Shown here one piece after another: positions 21,200 to 28,460 of a stretch of 28,460 nt of DNA (positions are counted from its first letter, which is position 1; every line of letters begins with the position of its first letter). Position numbers and translations under genes: made by a program. The stretch is from positions 1-28,460 of the forward strand of contig DATJMJ010000184.1 in the NCBI GenBank assembly GCA_035508795.1, read 5' to 3'. The notes below the pieces were generated by a model. It was not told where the DNA came from and ran no database searches. It worked only from the letters and a program-made list of their open reading frames with translations. This DNA comes from DATJMJ01 sp035508795 (GTDB lineage Bacteria; Actinomycetota; Acidimicrobiia; Acidimicrobiales; Palsa-688).

Positions 21200-22587
21200 A
21201 GCTGGCCATCCTCGGGGGCGGGGGCGCCAGGATGCCGGCTTTTGTGCGGAGCATGCTCACGGCTGGCAAAGGCACGTTCGACCAAATAAGCCTTTTCGAA
21301 CCCGACCCCGTGCGCCGGGAGACGACCGGGCGCCTGGCGGTCGAGCTGGCGGCCCATCTCGGCCAACCCGGGGCTGTGAGCATGACCGTGGATCCCGAAG
21401 AAGCCTTTACGGAGGCCGATTTCGTCTTTTCGGCAATAAGGGTTGGGGGCGACCGGGGACGGGTCATCGACGAACAGGTGGCCTTGCGCCACGGCCTCGT
21501 CGGCCAGGAGACCACGGGCCCCGGCGGCGCCGCGATGGCACTGCGGACCGTCCCGGTGGTGCTCGCTTATTGCGAAATGCTCGCCCGTTGCTCCCCGGGC
21601 GCGGTCCTCATAAACTTCACCAACCCGGCGGGGCTCATCACCCAGACCATCTCTTCGCACAGCAGCGTCCGCGTGGTCGGCGTCTGCGACACACCGGTGG
21701 ATGTGCTGGAAAGGATCGGCGAGTTCCTCGGCGCCGAGCCCGGGAGCGCCGCCTACGGTTACTCCGGGCTCAACCACCTCGGCTGGGTGACGTCGTTTTC
21801 CGTCAACGGCGACGAGCGGATGGGCGAACTGCTGGCCCGCTACGAGGAGCTGGGCCGTTTCGACCACCGCTTCGAGGTTTTCGACCCAGGCATGGTCCGC
21901 CGCCTGGGGGCTATACCGACCGAGTACCTCTTTTACTACTACGACCCGGAGCGTTATATCGCTTCGGTGGCCCGCGCCGGGACGAGCCGCGGGCAGGACG
22001 TCATGCGGCTCAACGAAGAGCTGATCGGCGCGATAGGCCGCTCGTTCGACAGGGGTGACGTCGAAGACGCCTGGTCGGCCTACTCGACGGTGCTCGGCGT
22101 GAGGAGCGACACCTACATGCGCACCGACACCGAGGGCGCCAACCGCCAGGAGGAGGCCCGCTCGCAACGTGCCGAGGGGCCCCCGGCCGCGATCGGGACG
22201 GCCGAGATCGGCGGCTACGAAGGTGTTGCGCTCGACGTGGTCGCGGGCCTCACCGGCAGGCGCCCGGGCGAGGTGATCGTCAACACCCCCAACGGAGCGA
22301 GCATGAGTTTGCTCGACGCCGACGACGTGGTGGAGGTACCGTCCCTCATCGACGGAGCGGGCGTGCAACCGTTGGCGAGCGCCGAACTGCCTCGCTCGGC
22401 CCGTGCCCTCGTGATGCAGGTGAAGGAGTACGAAACCGCACTTGTCGAAGCTGCCTTCACGGGCGACGCCGGCCTCGCCGAGCTCGCTCTGTCCCTCCAC
22501 CCCCTCGTGCCTGGCATCACCGCCGCCAGGGAGCTCCTGGCCGAGTACCGCGAGCTTCATGGGCCCTACCTGGCCTACCTGCACTGA
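21196..22587 (+). CDS. GH4 family 6-phospho-beta-glycosidase (NAD+ and Mn2+ dependent)
   Basis: This 463-residue GH4 enzyme uses NAD+ and a divalent metal in an oxidation-elimination mechanism. The Rossmann loop LGGGGARMPAFVRSM is at 6-20, SAIRVGGDRGRVIDEQVALRHGLVGQETTGPGG at 79-111, and FTNPAGLITQ at 141-150. The metal ligands should be C164 (GVCDTP) and H194 (GLNHLGW), and the Tyr-rich PTEYLFYYYDPERY (241-254) carries the likely base. CDTP and the family pattern favour 6-phospho-beta-glucosidases over alpha-galactosidases. ATG at 21196 overlaps the kinase stop, and the 55 extra upstream codons of the open frame lie inside the kinase gene. No PTS gene is seen, so the neighbouring ROK kinase probably supplies the phosphorylated substrate. 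Confidence 0.92.
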   Translation: MKLAILGGGGARMPAFVRSMLTAGKGTFDQISLFEPDPVRRETTGRLAVELAAHLGQPGAVSMTVDPEEAFTEADFVFSAIRVGGDRGRVIDEQVALRHGLVGQETTGPGGAAMALRTVPVVLAYCEMLARCSPGAVLINFTNPAGLITQTISSHSSVRVVGVCDTPVDVLERIGEFLGAEPGSAAYGYSGLNHLGWVTSFSVNGDERMGELLARYEELGRFDHRFEVFDPGMVRRLGAIPTEYLFYYYDPERYIASVARAGTSRGQDVMRLNEELIGAIGRSFDRGDVEDAWSAYSTVLGVRSDTYMRTDTEGANRQEEARSQRAEGPPAAIGTAEIGGYEGVALDVVAGLTGRRPGEVIVNTPNGASMSLLDADDVVEVPSLIDGAGVQPLASAELPRSARALVMQVKEYETALVEAAFTGDAGLAELALSLHPLVPGITAARELLAEYRELHGPYLAYLH

Positions 22588-22626
22588 CGCTGCCTCCAGG
22601 GGCGCGCCTCGAACTCCCAGCGCCCG

Positions 22627-22681
22627 CCCCCGGGGGTCCCGGCGAGCCCGGCGAGCCCGGCGCTAGCTCCCCGAGCCGGGG
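22627..22681. terminator. GC-rich inverted repeats between convergent genes, possible bidirectional terminator
   Basis: Between the convergent GH4 and sulfurtransferase genes there is a perfect palindrome CCCCCGGGGG (22627-22636) and a hairpin CCCCG-AGC-CGGGG (22669-22681) overlapping the last sulfurtransferase codons. The 9-mer GGCGAGCCC occurs twice in tandem between them (22641-22658). There is no T-run, so intrinsic termination is uncertain. Confidence 0.22.
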
Positions 22682-23505
22682 CCCGAGCCCGCTCCCGGCC
22701 CGGTGGCTACGGGCTTGCCCGGCAGCGAGCTGTACTCCGACCACGACCCGGGGTATAGGCGTGCCTGGCCGAAACCGCACAGCTCGAGCGCCAGCAGGTT
22801 GTGGCAGGCGGTTACGCCCGAACCGCAGTAAGCCACGACGTCCGCCTCGGGCGTGACCCCGGCGGCACTGAACCGCTCCCGCAGCTCGCCGAGGGGGAGG
22901 AACTTGCCGTCGCTGCCGAGGTTTTCCCGGCACGGCACATTGACTGCGCCCGGGATATGGCCGGCGCGCGGGTCGAGCGGCTCCTCGAGGCCCTGGTAGC
23001 GCGACGGCGCCCTGGCGTCGATGACGACGTTGGCCGCGTCGGTTGCATCGTCGACCGTTGCCAGCCGGTCTGGCGGCCAGGGCCGTGACGTGAACCGGCC
23101 CGCCGGCACAGCCCGGTCGCCTTGCTCGAGAGGGCCGTCGTAGCTCTCGATCCCGCCATCGAGGAGGGCCGCGCTCTCGCCCAGGGCCCGCAGCATCCAC
23201 ACGAGCCGGGCGGCAAATACACCCCCCTGGTCGTCGTAAGCAACGACCGTGGAGCCGTCCGAGATGCCGGCTTGCGACATCCCCGACGCGAAGACCTCGG
23301 GGTCGGGGAACGGGTGACGGCCTCCCCCCGCACCGGGCCCCCCCGAGAGCCACTCGTCGAGGTCCACGAAGACCGCCCCGGGGATATGGCCTTCCCGGTA
23401 GGCGTCCTCGCCCTTGCGCCCGTCGAGGTACCAGCGCCCGTCGGCCAGGTGGACCTCGTCCGCGTGCTGTTGCACCCATGCGATATCCACTACCGGCGGG
23501 AGCAT
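22663..23505 (-). CDS. Two-domain rhodanese-type sulfurtransferase
   Basis: This 280-residue protein has two rhodanese domains and belongs to the thiosulfate / 3-mercaptopyruvate sulfurtransferase family, which moves sulfane sulfur onto cyanide or thiol acceptors. The N-terminal domain (about 5-125; YLDGRKGEDAYREGHIPGAVFVDLD) lacks a catalytic Cys. The C-terminal domain has the second AGHIPGAVNVP and the active-site loop CGSGVTA starting at C227, whose sequence is close to the CGSGVTAC of mercaptopyruvate enzymes. ATG at 23505 is chosen because GAGAGG lies 6 nt upstream and the protein then begins at the family N-terminus. The C-terminal GPGAGSGPGSGS tail is low complexity. It lies 49 bp after the acetyltransferase gene and may share its transcript. 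Confidence 0.9.
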   Translation of the reverse strand: MLPPVVDIAWVQQHADEVHLADGRWYLDGRKGEDAYREGHIPGAVFVDLDEWLSGGPGAGGGRHPFPDPEVFASGMSQAGISDGSTVVAYDDQGGVFAARLVWMLRALGESAALLDGGIESYDGPLEQGDRAVPAGRFTSRPWPPDRLATVDDATDAANVVIDARAPSRYQGLEEPLDPRAGHIPGAVNVPCRENLGSDGKFLPLGELRERFSAAGVTPEADVVAYCGSGVTACHNLLALELCGFGQARLYPGSWSEYSSLPGKPVATGPGAGSGPGSGS

Positions 23506-23554
23506 TCGGCGCCTCTCGATGTCGCGTTTACGGATGAGCTCACGGAGAAAAAGG

Positions 23555-24238
23555 TTAGCCCTGTGCCGCATTGGCCGCCTGTGCCGGCTGCGCCTGCGCC
23601 GGCCCGGCAGGAGGTGAGAGCGTGTGGCCGTAGTACACGACGCTCGGGTCGTAGGGGGCAGGCAGCCGCTGGAAGCCGACCTTCAGGTAGAAGCCGTGAG
23701 CGCGGCCATTGCCTGCCGACACACCGACGTGAGCGCCGGGCGCTCCTGCCCCGCTAGCGGCGGCGAAGAACGTCTCTATGAGCCGGCGCCCATGCCCGGC
23801 GCCCTGGTACGGGGGCAGGACGTCGATGTGGAGGTGTGCGGGGTACTCCTCGAGCCACGGGCGCAGCATCTGTTCAGGCTGGTAGAGCCTGGCGATGGCC
23901 CCTTCGTCCGGCGTGGCGGGCCGTGGGGGCGGAGACGGGTAGTTCGCCGCCACCTTTGGCAGCCAGTTGCGCAGGTAAGCCTCGACGAACTGCTGCGTAT
24001 TGGCCGTCCCGAGCACGTACCCGACCGCGCGATCGTCGGCGGCGAGCACGAAGGCCAGGTCAGGTTGGAGGAAAAGGTAAGGCCCGGTATAGGTATCGGG
24101 CAGGATCTCCGGGTACTCGAACTTCCCCGTCGCGTCAGCGCCGTCGTCGCCCGTGCGCACGCAGATGTCGTAAACCGCCTCCCTGTCTTCGGGGCGGTAG
24201 GGCCGGACGAACACCCGCGAAGTCTCCTGGCTGGCCAT
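23555..24238 (-). CDS. GNAT acetyltransferase resembling the HAT-like domain of O-GlcNAcase
   Basis: This 227-residue GNAT-fold protein has FVRPYRPEDREAVYDICVRTG (10-30) as the first strand and helix and YLFLQPDLAFVLAADDRAVGYVLG (54-77) as the central strands. HLHIDVLPPYQGAGHGRRLIETFF (136-159) holds the acetyl-CoA pyrophosphate loop Q-G-A-G-H-G. GNGRAHGFYLKVGFQRL closes the fold. The GPYL.L.PD..FVL.D...VGY.LGT pattern, the TQQF.EAYLRNWLPKV segment and the following Pro-rich linker recall the bacterial homologues of the acetyltransferase-like domain of animal O-GlcNAcase. The acceptor is unknown. It is divergent from glpD across 68 bp and precedes the sulfurtransferase. The final 20 residues are Ala/Gln/Pro-rich. 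Confidence 0.82.
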   Translation of the reverse strand: MASQETSRVFVRPYRPEDREAVYDICVRTGDDGADATGKFEYPEILPDTYTGPYLFLQPDLAFVLAADDRAVGYVLGTANTQQFVEAYLRNWLPKVAANYPSPPPRPATPDEGAIARLYQPEQMLRPWLEEYPAHLHIDVLPPYQGAGHGRRLIETFFAAASGAGAPGAHVGVSAGNGRAHGFYLKVGFQRLPAPYDPSVVYYGHTLSPPAGPAQAQPAQAANAAQG

Positions 24239-24283
24239 GGGGCGCTCATCCTATGGGCTCGTGCAGAAGTGACCCAGGTGAGC

Positions 24284-24293
24284 ACCAGCTGGT
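24284..24293. promoter_or_regulatory. Palindrome in the divergent GNAT/glpD control region
   Basis: ACCAGCTGGT is a perfect 10-bp palindrome within the 68-bp gap between the divergent acetyltransferase and glpD starts, 14 bp before the glpD GTG. It could be an operator shared by both genes. A palindrome of this length can also occur by chance. Confidence 0.25.
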
Positions 24294-24306
24294 AAGTATT
24301 GGCCCC

Positions 24307-26175
24307 GTGGACCGACCTTCCAAGACCGCCACTGCCGGCTCGGGACGTGCGAGCGCGATCACACCGGGCCGCAGAGCAGGCGATATCGGCCGTCTCAGCT
24401 CGGTGCAGCTGGACGTGCTCGTGGTAGGAGGGGGCGTCGTGGGGGCTGGGACCGCTCTCGATGCTGTCACCAGGGGGCTGTCGACGGGGCTGGTGGAAGC
24501 GCAGGACTGGGCGTCGGGTACTTCGAGCCGCTCGACCAAATTGGTGCACGGCGGCCTGCGTTACCTGCAGATGCTCGATTTCAAGCTCGTCCACGAGGCC
24601 TTGAAGGAGCGGGACCTCCTGCTGCGCCGCATCGCGCCCCACCTCGTAACCCCCGTCCCGGTGCTTTACCCCTTGCGCAGCAGGGTTTTTGAACGCATCT
24701 ACGTCGGCGCCGGCATCGGCCTTTACGACTTGCTCGGGTGGTCGTCGGGCCGTGGTTCGAGCCTTCCCTGGCACAAGCACTTCTCCAAGCGCCAGGCGCT
24801 CAACCTGGCGCCAGGGCTAAAAAAAGATGTCCTCGCCGGGGCTATCCGCTACTACGACGCCCAGGTCGACGACGCCCGGTATGTCCTCGAGCTCGTCAGG
24901 ACGGCTGCGAGCTATGGCGCGGTCCCCGTCAGCCGGCTAAAGGTCTCCGGTTTTCTGCGAGAAGGCGACCGCGTCGTCGGTGCACGCGCAGTGGACGCCG
25001 AGACGGGCGAGGAGCACGAAATCCGGGCGCGGTCGACGATATTGGCGACCGGTGCCTGGACGGAGGAGACCGAGGCGTTCGCCGCCGACGGTAAAGGTGA
25101 GGGCCGGGCCTCTCTTGTCCGCCCCTCCAAGGGTGCCCACCTCGTCCTGCCGAGGGATGCGGTCGACTCGAGCGTCGGGCTTATCTTGCGGACGGAGAAG
25201 AGCGTCCTTTTCCTCCTGCCATGGTTGGGCCATTGGCTCGTCGGCACGACCGACACGGACTGGCCCTACCAAAAAGCAAGGCCGGTCGCGACGGCAAGCG
25301 ACATCGATTACCTGTTGAACGAGCTCAACTCTGTACTGGAGGCACCGGTCTCGCGCGACGACGTCGAGGCTGTGTTCGCCGGCCTTCGCCCCCTTGTGGC
25401 CGGGGTTGGTGTCGTGCGTGGCCCCGGGGAGATGGGCCGCTTCGACGGCAGCGGCAGCGCTGGCGGCGGGGCGGGTGCCGGGGCGGGTGGCGGGACCGAG
25501 GCGGTCGGGGCGACCACGGCCAAGCTCTCGAGAGAACATGCGGTCAGCCGGCCCGCGCCCGGGCTCGTCGTCATTTCCGGCGGTAAGTACACGACTTACC
25601 GCGTGATGGCAGCCGATGCCGTCGACGCGGTGGTCTCGGCTGGGCCCGACAGCTCCCTGGCAGGCGCCGAAAAAAGCGGGACGCAGGACGTGCCGCTGAT
25701 CGGCGCGCGAGGTTTCAGCTCGCGTTGGCAGCAGCGCGACGAGCTGGCGGCGCGCCACGGCCTCGCGGTGCCGGTAATGGAGCACCTGCTCCGGCGCTAC
25801 GGCGGCCTCGTCGACGAAGTGCTTGCCCTGATTGGAGAAAACGCCGACCTGGGCGGCCCGCTCGAAGGCGCCGAGACCTACCTCAAAGCGGAGGCCGTCT
25901 ACGGGGTTACCCACGAGGGGGCGCGACACCTCGACGACCTCCTTGCGCGTCGCACCCGCGTCGCCATCGAGACCAAAGACCTCGGCATCGCCAGCGCCCG
26001 GGCGGTCGGCGAACTGGTCGCCCCTCTGCTCGGCTGGGACGCCGCAACGCTGGCCGCCGAGATCGAGGATTACCACCGCCGAGCGCAGCTCGAACGAGAG
26101 GCCTCCCTGGTAGCCGGCGACGAGGAAGCTGCCGAGATCGTGTCGTCCTCACCGACGCTGATGCCGCTCCCCTGA
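24307..26175 (+). CDS. glpD: Glycerol-3-phosphate dehydrogenase, FAD-dependent (GlpD type)
   Basis: This 622-residue flavoprotein oxidises glycerol-3-phosphate to dihydroxyacetone phosphate at the membrane and passes electrons to quinones. Motifs are the FAD-binding VLVVGGGVVGAGTALDAVTRG (37-57), EAQDWASGTSSRSTKLVHGGLRYL (64-87) and LLPWLGHWLVGTTDTDWPY. The C-terminal half has GGKYTTYRVMAADAVDAV and the alpha-GP oxidase cap with VEDEVLALIGENADLG-like segments. A Gly/Ala-rich insert (about 380-400) sits between the conserved GLRPL and AKLSREHAV blocks. GTG at 24307 is preferred because ITPGRRAGDIGRL then DVLVVGGG matches the usual family N-terminus; a later GTG at 24403 would remove it. No clear ribosome binding site is seen. 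It stands alone, transcribed away from the acetyltransferase. Confidence 0.93.
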   Translation: MDRPSKTATAGSGRASAITPGRRAGDIGRLSSVQLDVLVVGGGVVGAGTALDAVTRGLSTGLVEAQDWASGTSSRSTKLVHGGLRYLQMLDFKLVHEALKERDLLLRRIAPHLVTPVPVLYPLRSRVFERIYVGAGIGLYDLLGWSSGRGSSLPWHKHFSKRQALNLAPGLKKDVLAGAIRYYDAQVDDARYVLELVRTAASYGAVPVSRLKVSGFLREGDRVVGARAVDAETGEEHEIRARSTILATGAWTEETEAFAADGKGEGRASLVRPSKGAHLVLPRDAVDSSVGLILRTEKSVLFLLPWLGHWLVGTTDTDWPYQKARPVATASDIDYLLNELNSVLEAPVSRDDVEAVFAGLRPLVAGVGVVRGPGEMGRFDGSGSAGGGAGAGAGGGTEAVGATTAKLSREHAVSRPAPGLVVISGGKYTTYRVMAADAVDAVVSAGPDSSLAGAEKSGTQDVPLIGARGFSSRWQQRDELAARHGLAVPVMEHLLRRYGGLVDEVLALIGENADLGGPLEGAETYLKAEAVYGVTHEGARHLDDLLARRTRVAIETKDLGIASARAVGELVAPLLGWDAATLAAEIEDYHRRAQLEREASLVAGDEEAAEIVSSSPTLMPLP

Positions 26176-26274
26176 GGACGCCCGCGCCCCCGGGAGCCAC
26201 AGCCGGCCCTGATGTCCCCTGGAGGGCCCGGCCCGCCGGAGGCCTGGGTGCGCCGGGCAGTGCCTGGGCCAATG

Positions 26275-26289
26275 CGGGCGCCCGTTTTT
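26275..26289 (+). terminator. Possible intrinsic terminator after glpD
   Basis: The palindrome CGGGCGCCCG (26275-26284) is followed directly by TTTTT (26285-26289), about 100 bp after the glpD stop and touching the stop codon of the convergent ABC gene. The stem is very short once a loop is allowed, so termination strength is doubtful. Confidence 0.3.
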
Positions 26290-28115
26290 CAGGTGCTGAT
26301 GAAGCCCCCCGACTGGTGCTCCCACAACCGCCGGTAGGTACCGACCGCGCTTGCCAAGAGCAGCTCCCGGTGAGTTCCTGTCTCGACGACCCGGCCCGAA
26401 TCGATCACCACGATGCGGTCAAGGTGGGCGATCGTCGAGAGCCTGTGTGCGACGACCAATGCGGTCGAACTCGCCATCAGGCGCCACAAAGCTTCCTGGA
26501 CGTACCGCTCGGACTCCGAGTCGAGCGAGCTCGTCGCCTCGTCGAGCACGAGGACGGGCGCCCCCTTGAGCATCGCCTGGGCGATCGCGACCCTCTGGCG
26601 CTGCCCGCCCGACAGCTTGAGGCCCCGCTCGCCCACGATGGTCTCGTAACCCTCCGGCAGTTCTCGGACGAACTCGTCGACATGGGCCGCCCGGCCTACC
26701 CGCTGGATGGCGGCCATATCCGGCTCGCCCTCCCGCCCGTACCAGATGTTCTCCGCGATAGTGCGGTGGAGCATCTGGGGGTCCTGGGGGACGTAGGAGA
26801 TGGCGCGCCGGACGCTCGCCTGGGTGCAGCGCGAGATGTCCTGGCCGTCGATCAGGATGCGCCCCTTGTTGACGTCCATCAGGCGCAGGACCAGCCGGGT
26901 GATGGTGGACTTGCCGCCTCCCGAAGGCCCGACGAACCCGACGTGCTCACCGGGCCGCAGCTCGAGGTTGAAGGTCTCCAGCAGCGGCCGCTCGGGCCGG
27001 TAGGAAAAGCTGACCGACTCGAAGGTGACCTCGCCGTCGGTAACCACGAGGTCAGGGGCGCCCGTGAGATCCACCACCTCGGGCCGTGAACGGGCCAGCG
27101 CGACGAGCTTGGCCGCACGCCCGAGGCCTCTCGACAGGTTGCGGACCTGTAGGAAGCTCTCGACGAGCTGGGCCGAGACCTGGGAGGCGTAGAAAAGGAC
27201 CAGGTAGACGACGCCGGCACGGATGTCGCCGCGGACCGCCAGGATGACCCCGACCACGAGCGAGCCCCAGGTCATGAGGCCTATGGTCCCGGCCATCCAG
27301 ACCCGGGTGATCATGAAGACGCGCCGGCCCCGCAGGTCTGCCCTTACGGACAGCTCGAGAAGCTCCCGCAGCCTGTCGGACTCCATGTCCTCGCCCGCGC
27401 CGACGAGCACCGTCGACGCGTTGCGGATGACGTCCGACGCCGTACCCTCAGCCCGCGAGTGCGCCCGGGCGAACTTGCGCGAGGCATCGGTAACCGGGGC
27501 CGAACGCTTCACGACGACCACCACGAAAGCGACCGTGAGCAGCACGAGGACGATCGCTACGGGCCAGGCCACGACACCGAGGACGACGATGGCCGAAAGC
27601 ACGACAACGACCACCCGGAGCAATCCCCAGTGGAGGTTGTCGATGCCGTCGACGAGCGCCCAGGAAAACGAGCTCAGCGAGGAGGCAACCTCACCCGAGG
27701 GGTGGTCGACGTGCCAGCGGTAGCCGAGCGCGAGGAGCCGCTCGAAGCTGCGGTGGATGCCGTTTGTGAAGGTCCGCAGTGCCCCCTCCCACTCGAGCCA
27801 GCCGCTAACGCGATAGCAGCCTTGACCTGCGATAAACAGGGCGCCGTAGGCGATAATGAGGTTGCCGAAGCGTGCCCACATGTGGGTGCCGGGCTTGAGG
27901 ACGGCGATCCGGTCGAGCACGTCGGCGAACACCAGCGGCGTGGCAACGTCGCTGATAACGACGGCTAGGACCAGGAAAACTGCACCGGTGATGAGGATGC
28001 GGGCGTAGGGGCGCGCACAGTCGACGCAGTACCCCAGAGTCTCAGAAGTGGACGCGGCTTCGCCTTCAAAGTCTTCCATGGCCCCCTGCCCAGTCTGCCG
28101 CCCCCATAGGACCAT
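26289..28115 (-). CDS. ABC half-exporter with fused membrane and ATPase domains (type IV, MsbA-like)
   Basis: This 608-residue half-transporter would dimerise. The membrane domain (about 35-330) has six helices, beginning with RILITGAVFLVLAVVISDVATPLVFADVLD and including GLLRVVVVVLSAIVVLGVVAWPVAIVLVLLTVAFVVVV. The ATPase domain has Walker A GPSGGGKST (396-404), Q-loop YVPQDPQML (441-449), signature LSGGQ (501-505), Walker B VLVLDEATSSLDSE (521-534) and switch H557 in VVAHRLS. The ENIWYGREGEPD segment and X-loop-like VGERGLKLSGGQ are typical of lipid, peptide and drug exporters. The start is open: ATG at 28115, or ATG at 28079, which gives the shorter MEDFEGEAAS opening. It is monocistronic, convergent with glpD. 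The cargo is unknown. Confidence 0.92.
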   Translation of the reverse strand: MVLWGRQTGQGAMEDFEGEAASTSETLGYCVDCARPYARILITGAVFLVLAVVISDVATPLVFADVLDRIAVLKPGTHMWARFGNLIIAYGALFIAGQGCYRVSGWLEWEGALRTFTNGIHRSFERLLALGYRWHVDHPSGEVASSLSSFSWALVDGIDNLHWGLLRVVVVVLSAIVVLGVVAWPVAIVLVLLTVAFVVVVVKRSAPVTDASRKFARAHSRAEGTASDVIRNASTVLVGAGEDMESDRLRELLELSVRADLRGRRVFMITRVWMAGTIGLMTWGSLVVGVILAVRGDIRAGVVYLVLFYASQVSAQLVESFLQVRNLSRGLGRAAKLVALARSRPEVVDLTGAPDLVVTDGEVTFESVSFSYRPERPLLETFNLELRPGEHVGFVGPSGGGKSTITRLVLRLMDVNKGRILIDGQDISRCTQASVRRAISYVPQDPQMLHRTIAENIWYGREGEPDMAAIQRVGRAAHVDEFVRELPEGYETIVGERGLKLSGGQRQRVAIAQAMLKGAPVLVLDEATSSLDSESERYVQEALWRLMASSTALVVAHRLSTIAHLDRIVVIDSGRVVETGTHRELLLASAVGTYRRLWEHQSGGFIST

Positions 28116-28201
28116 GGCGACCTAATTACGCTGGTAGTCGCCCCGCTAGCGGGTGCCCTCGCCGTCCGCCGTCAGGCCGCCCTGGTAGCCTGGCGTCGCT
28201 C

Positions 28202-28272
<71 letters not shown>

Positions 28273-28460
28273 CGCCTAAAGTAGCTGATCAGACCACCTC
28301 GCCTCACCAAGACCACCCCACCTCCAGTCAGTGGCCGCGTGCCACTCACCCATGGCAATTCCAGCGCCCCACTGACAGTGCATCCGCTAAGTTCCGCCAA
28401 ATTTCCCCTGCCCGCTAATAGCCGTTATTGACCGTTGGCGCCCGAACCAAAAACTGCATC
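28273..28460. other. Region downstream of tRNA-Gly with no recognised gene
   Basis: I see no credible coding frame here. A small hairpin AGTGGC-CGCGT-GCCACT lies at 28330-28346 without a T-run. The composition is less GC-rich than the gene regions. The 3' ends of tRNA genes are common integration sites, but no repeat of the tRNA end occurs within the window. Confidence 0.5.

Noticed and set aside
21115..22584. Leftward 489-codon frame opposite GH4
   Set aside because: It mirrors the GH4 gene in length and lacks any recognised motif.
23836..24306. 157-codon upstream extension of the glpD frame
   Set aside because: It is antisense to the acetyltransferase gene, is Arg/Pro-rich, and the GlpD family starts where the chosen GTG does.
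25725..27089. Rightward 454-codon frame across the glpD end and the ABC half-exporter
   Set aside because: It overlaps two genes with convincing catalytic motifs and reads as Arg/Gly/Pro-rich noise.
28273..28460. Integration site of a mobile element at the tRNA-Gly 3' end
   Set aside because: No integrase gene and no repeat of the tRNA end are present in the window.

Overview
The window is about 28.5 kb of high-GC DNA with dense genes, many GTG starts and one TTG start, strong purine-rich ribosome binding sites and Actinomycetota-type protein families: an ECF42 sigma factor with its DGPF partner, a VapBC pair, a NarL-type two-component system and a GH63 glucosylglycerate hydrolase. I infer an actinobacterium outside the best-known genera. 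The order cannot be fixed from this sequence.

Layout. (1) 1-2704: the 5' end of a leftward alpha/beta-hydrolase-like gene, a leftward vapB-vapC pair, then a rightward DGPF/YCII gene and ECF42 sigma factor. A site upstream of the DGPF gene fits the ECF42 promoter consensus as I remember it. (2) 2704-5407: a fragment of a TPR-like gene, a leftward secreted or anchored seven-repeat beta-propeller, and a rightward MFS exporter with a Gly/Ala-rich N-terminus. (3) 5404-10750: a palindromic operator candidate followed by a MacB/FtsX-type ABC exporter and a histidine kinase/response regulator pair, apparently one operon. (4) 10781-12208: a glucosylglycerate hydrolase of GH63. (5) 12252-22587: a sugar uptake and breakdown locus. 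A leftward operon encodes a family 5 binding protein, an OppB permease, a 1081-residue OppC-OppD-OppF fusion and a cytoplasmic GH20 hexosaminidase. Divergent from it, a ROK kinase overlaps a GH4 phospho-glycosidase. (6) 22663-28272: a two-domain sulfurtransferase and a GNAT acetyltransferase (leftward), glpD (rightward), a leftward ABC half-exporter and a tRNA-Gly(TCC).

The most interesting part is region 5. Its divergent control region carries GGTCTAGACC in a 14/16 match to the DasR/NagR operator (dre), which in other bacteria marks GlcNAc and chitin genes. With a cytoplasmic GH20 translationally coupled to the importer, this suggests that the opp-like system imports chito-oligosaccharides, not peptides. 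The ROK-GH4 pair would give a second, PTS-independent phosphorylate-then-cleave route. The importer core is built from only two polypeptides because permease C and both ATPases are fused. No CRISPR array, rRNA, transposase or phage gene was seen.
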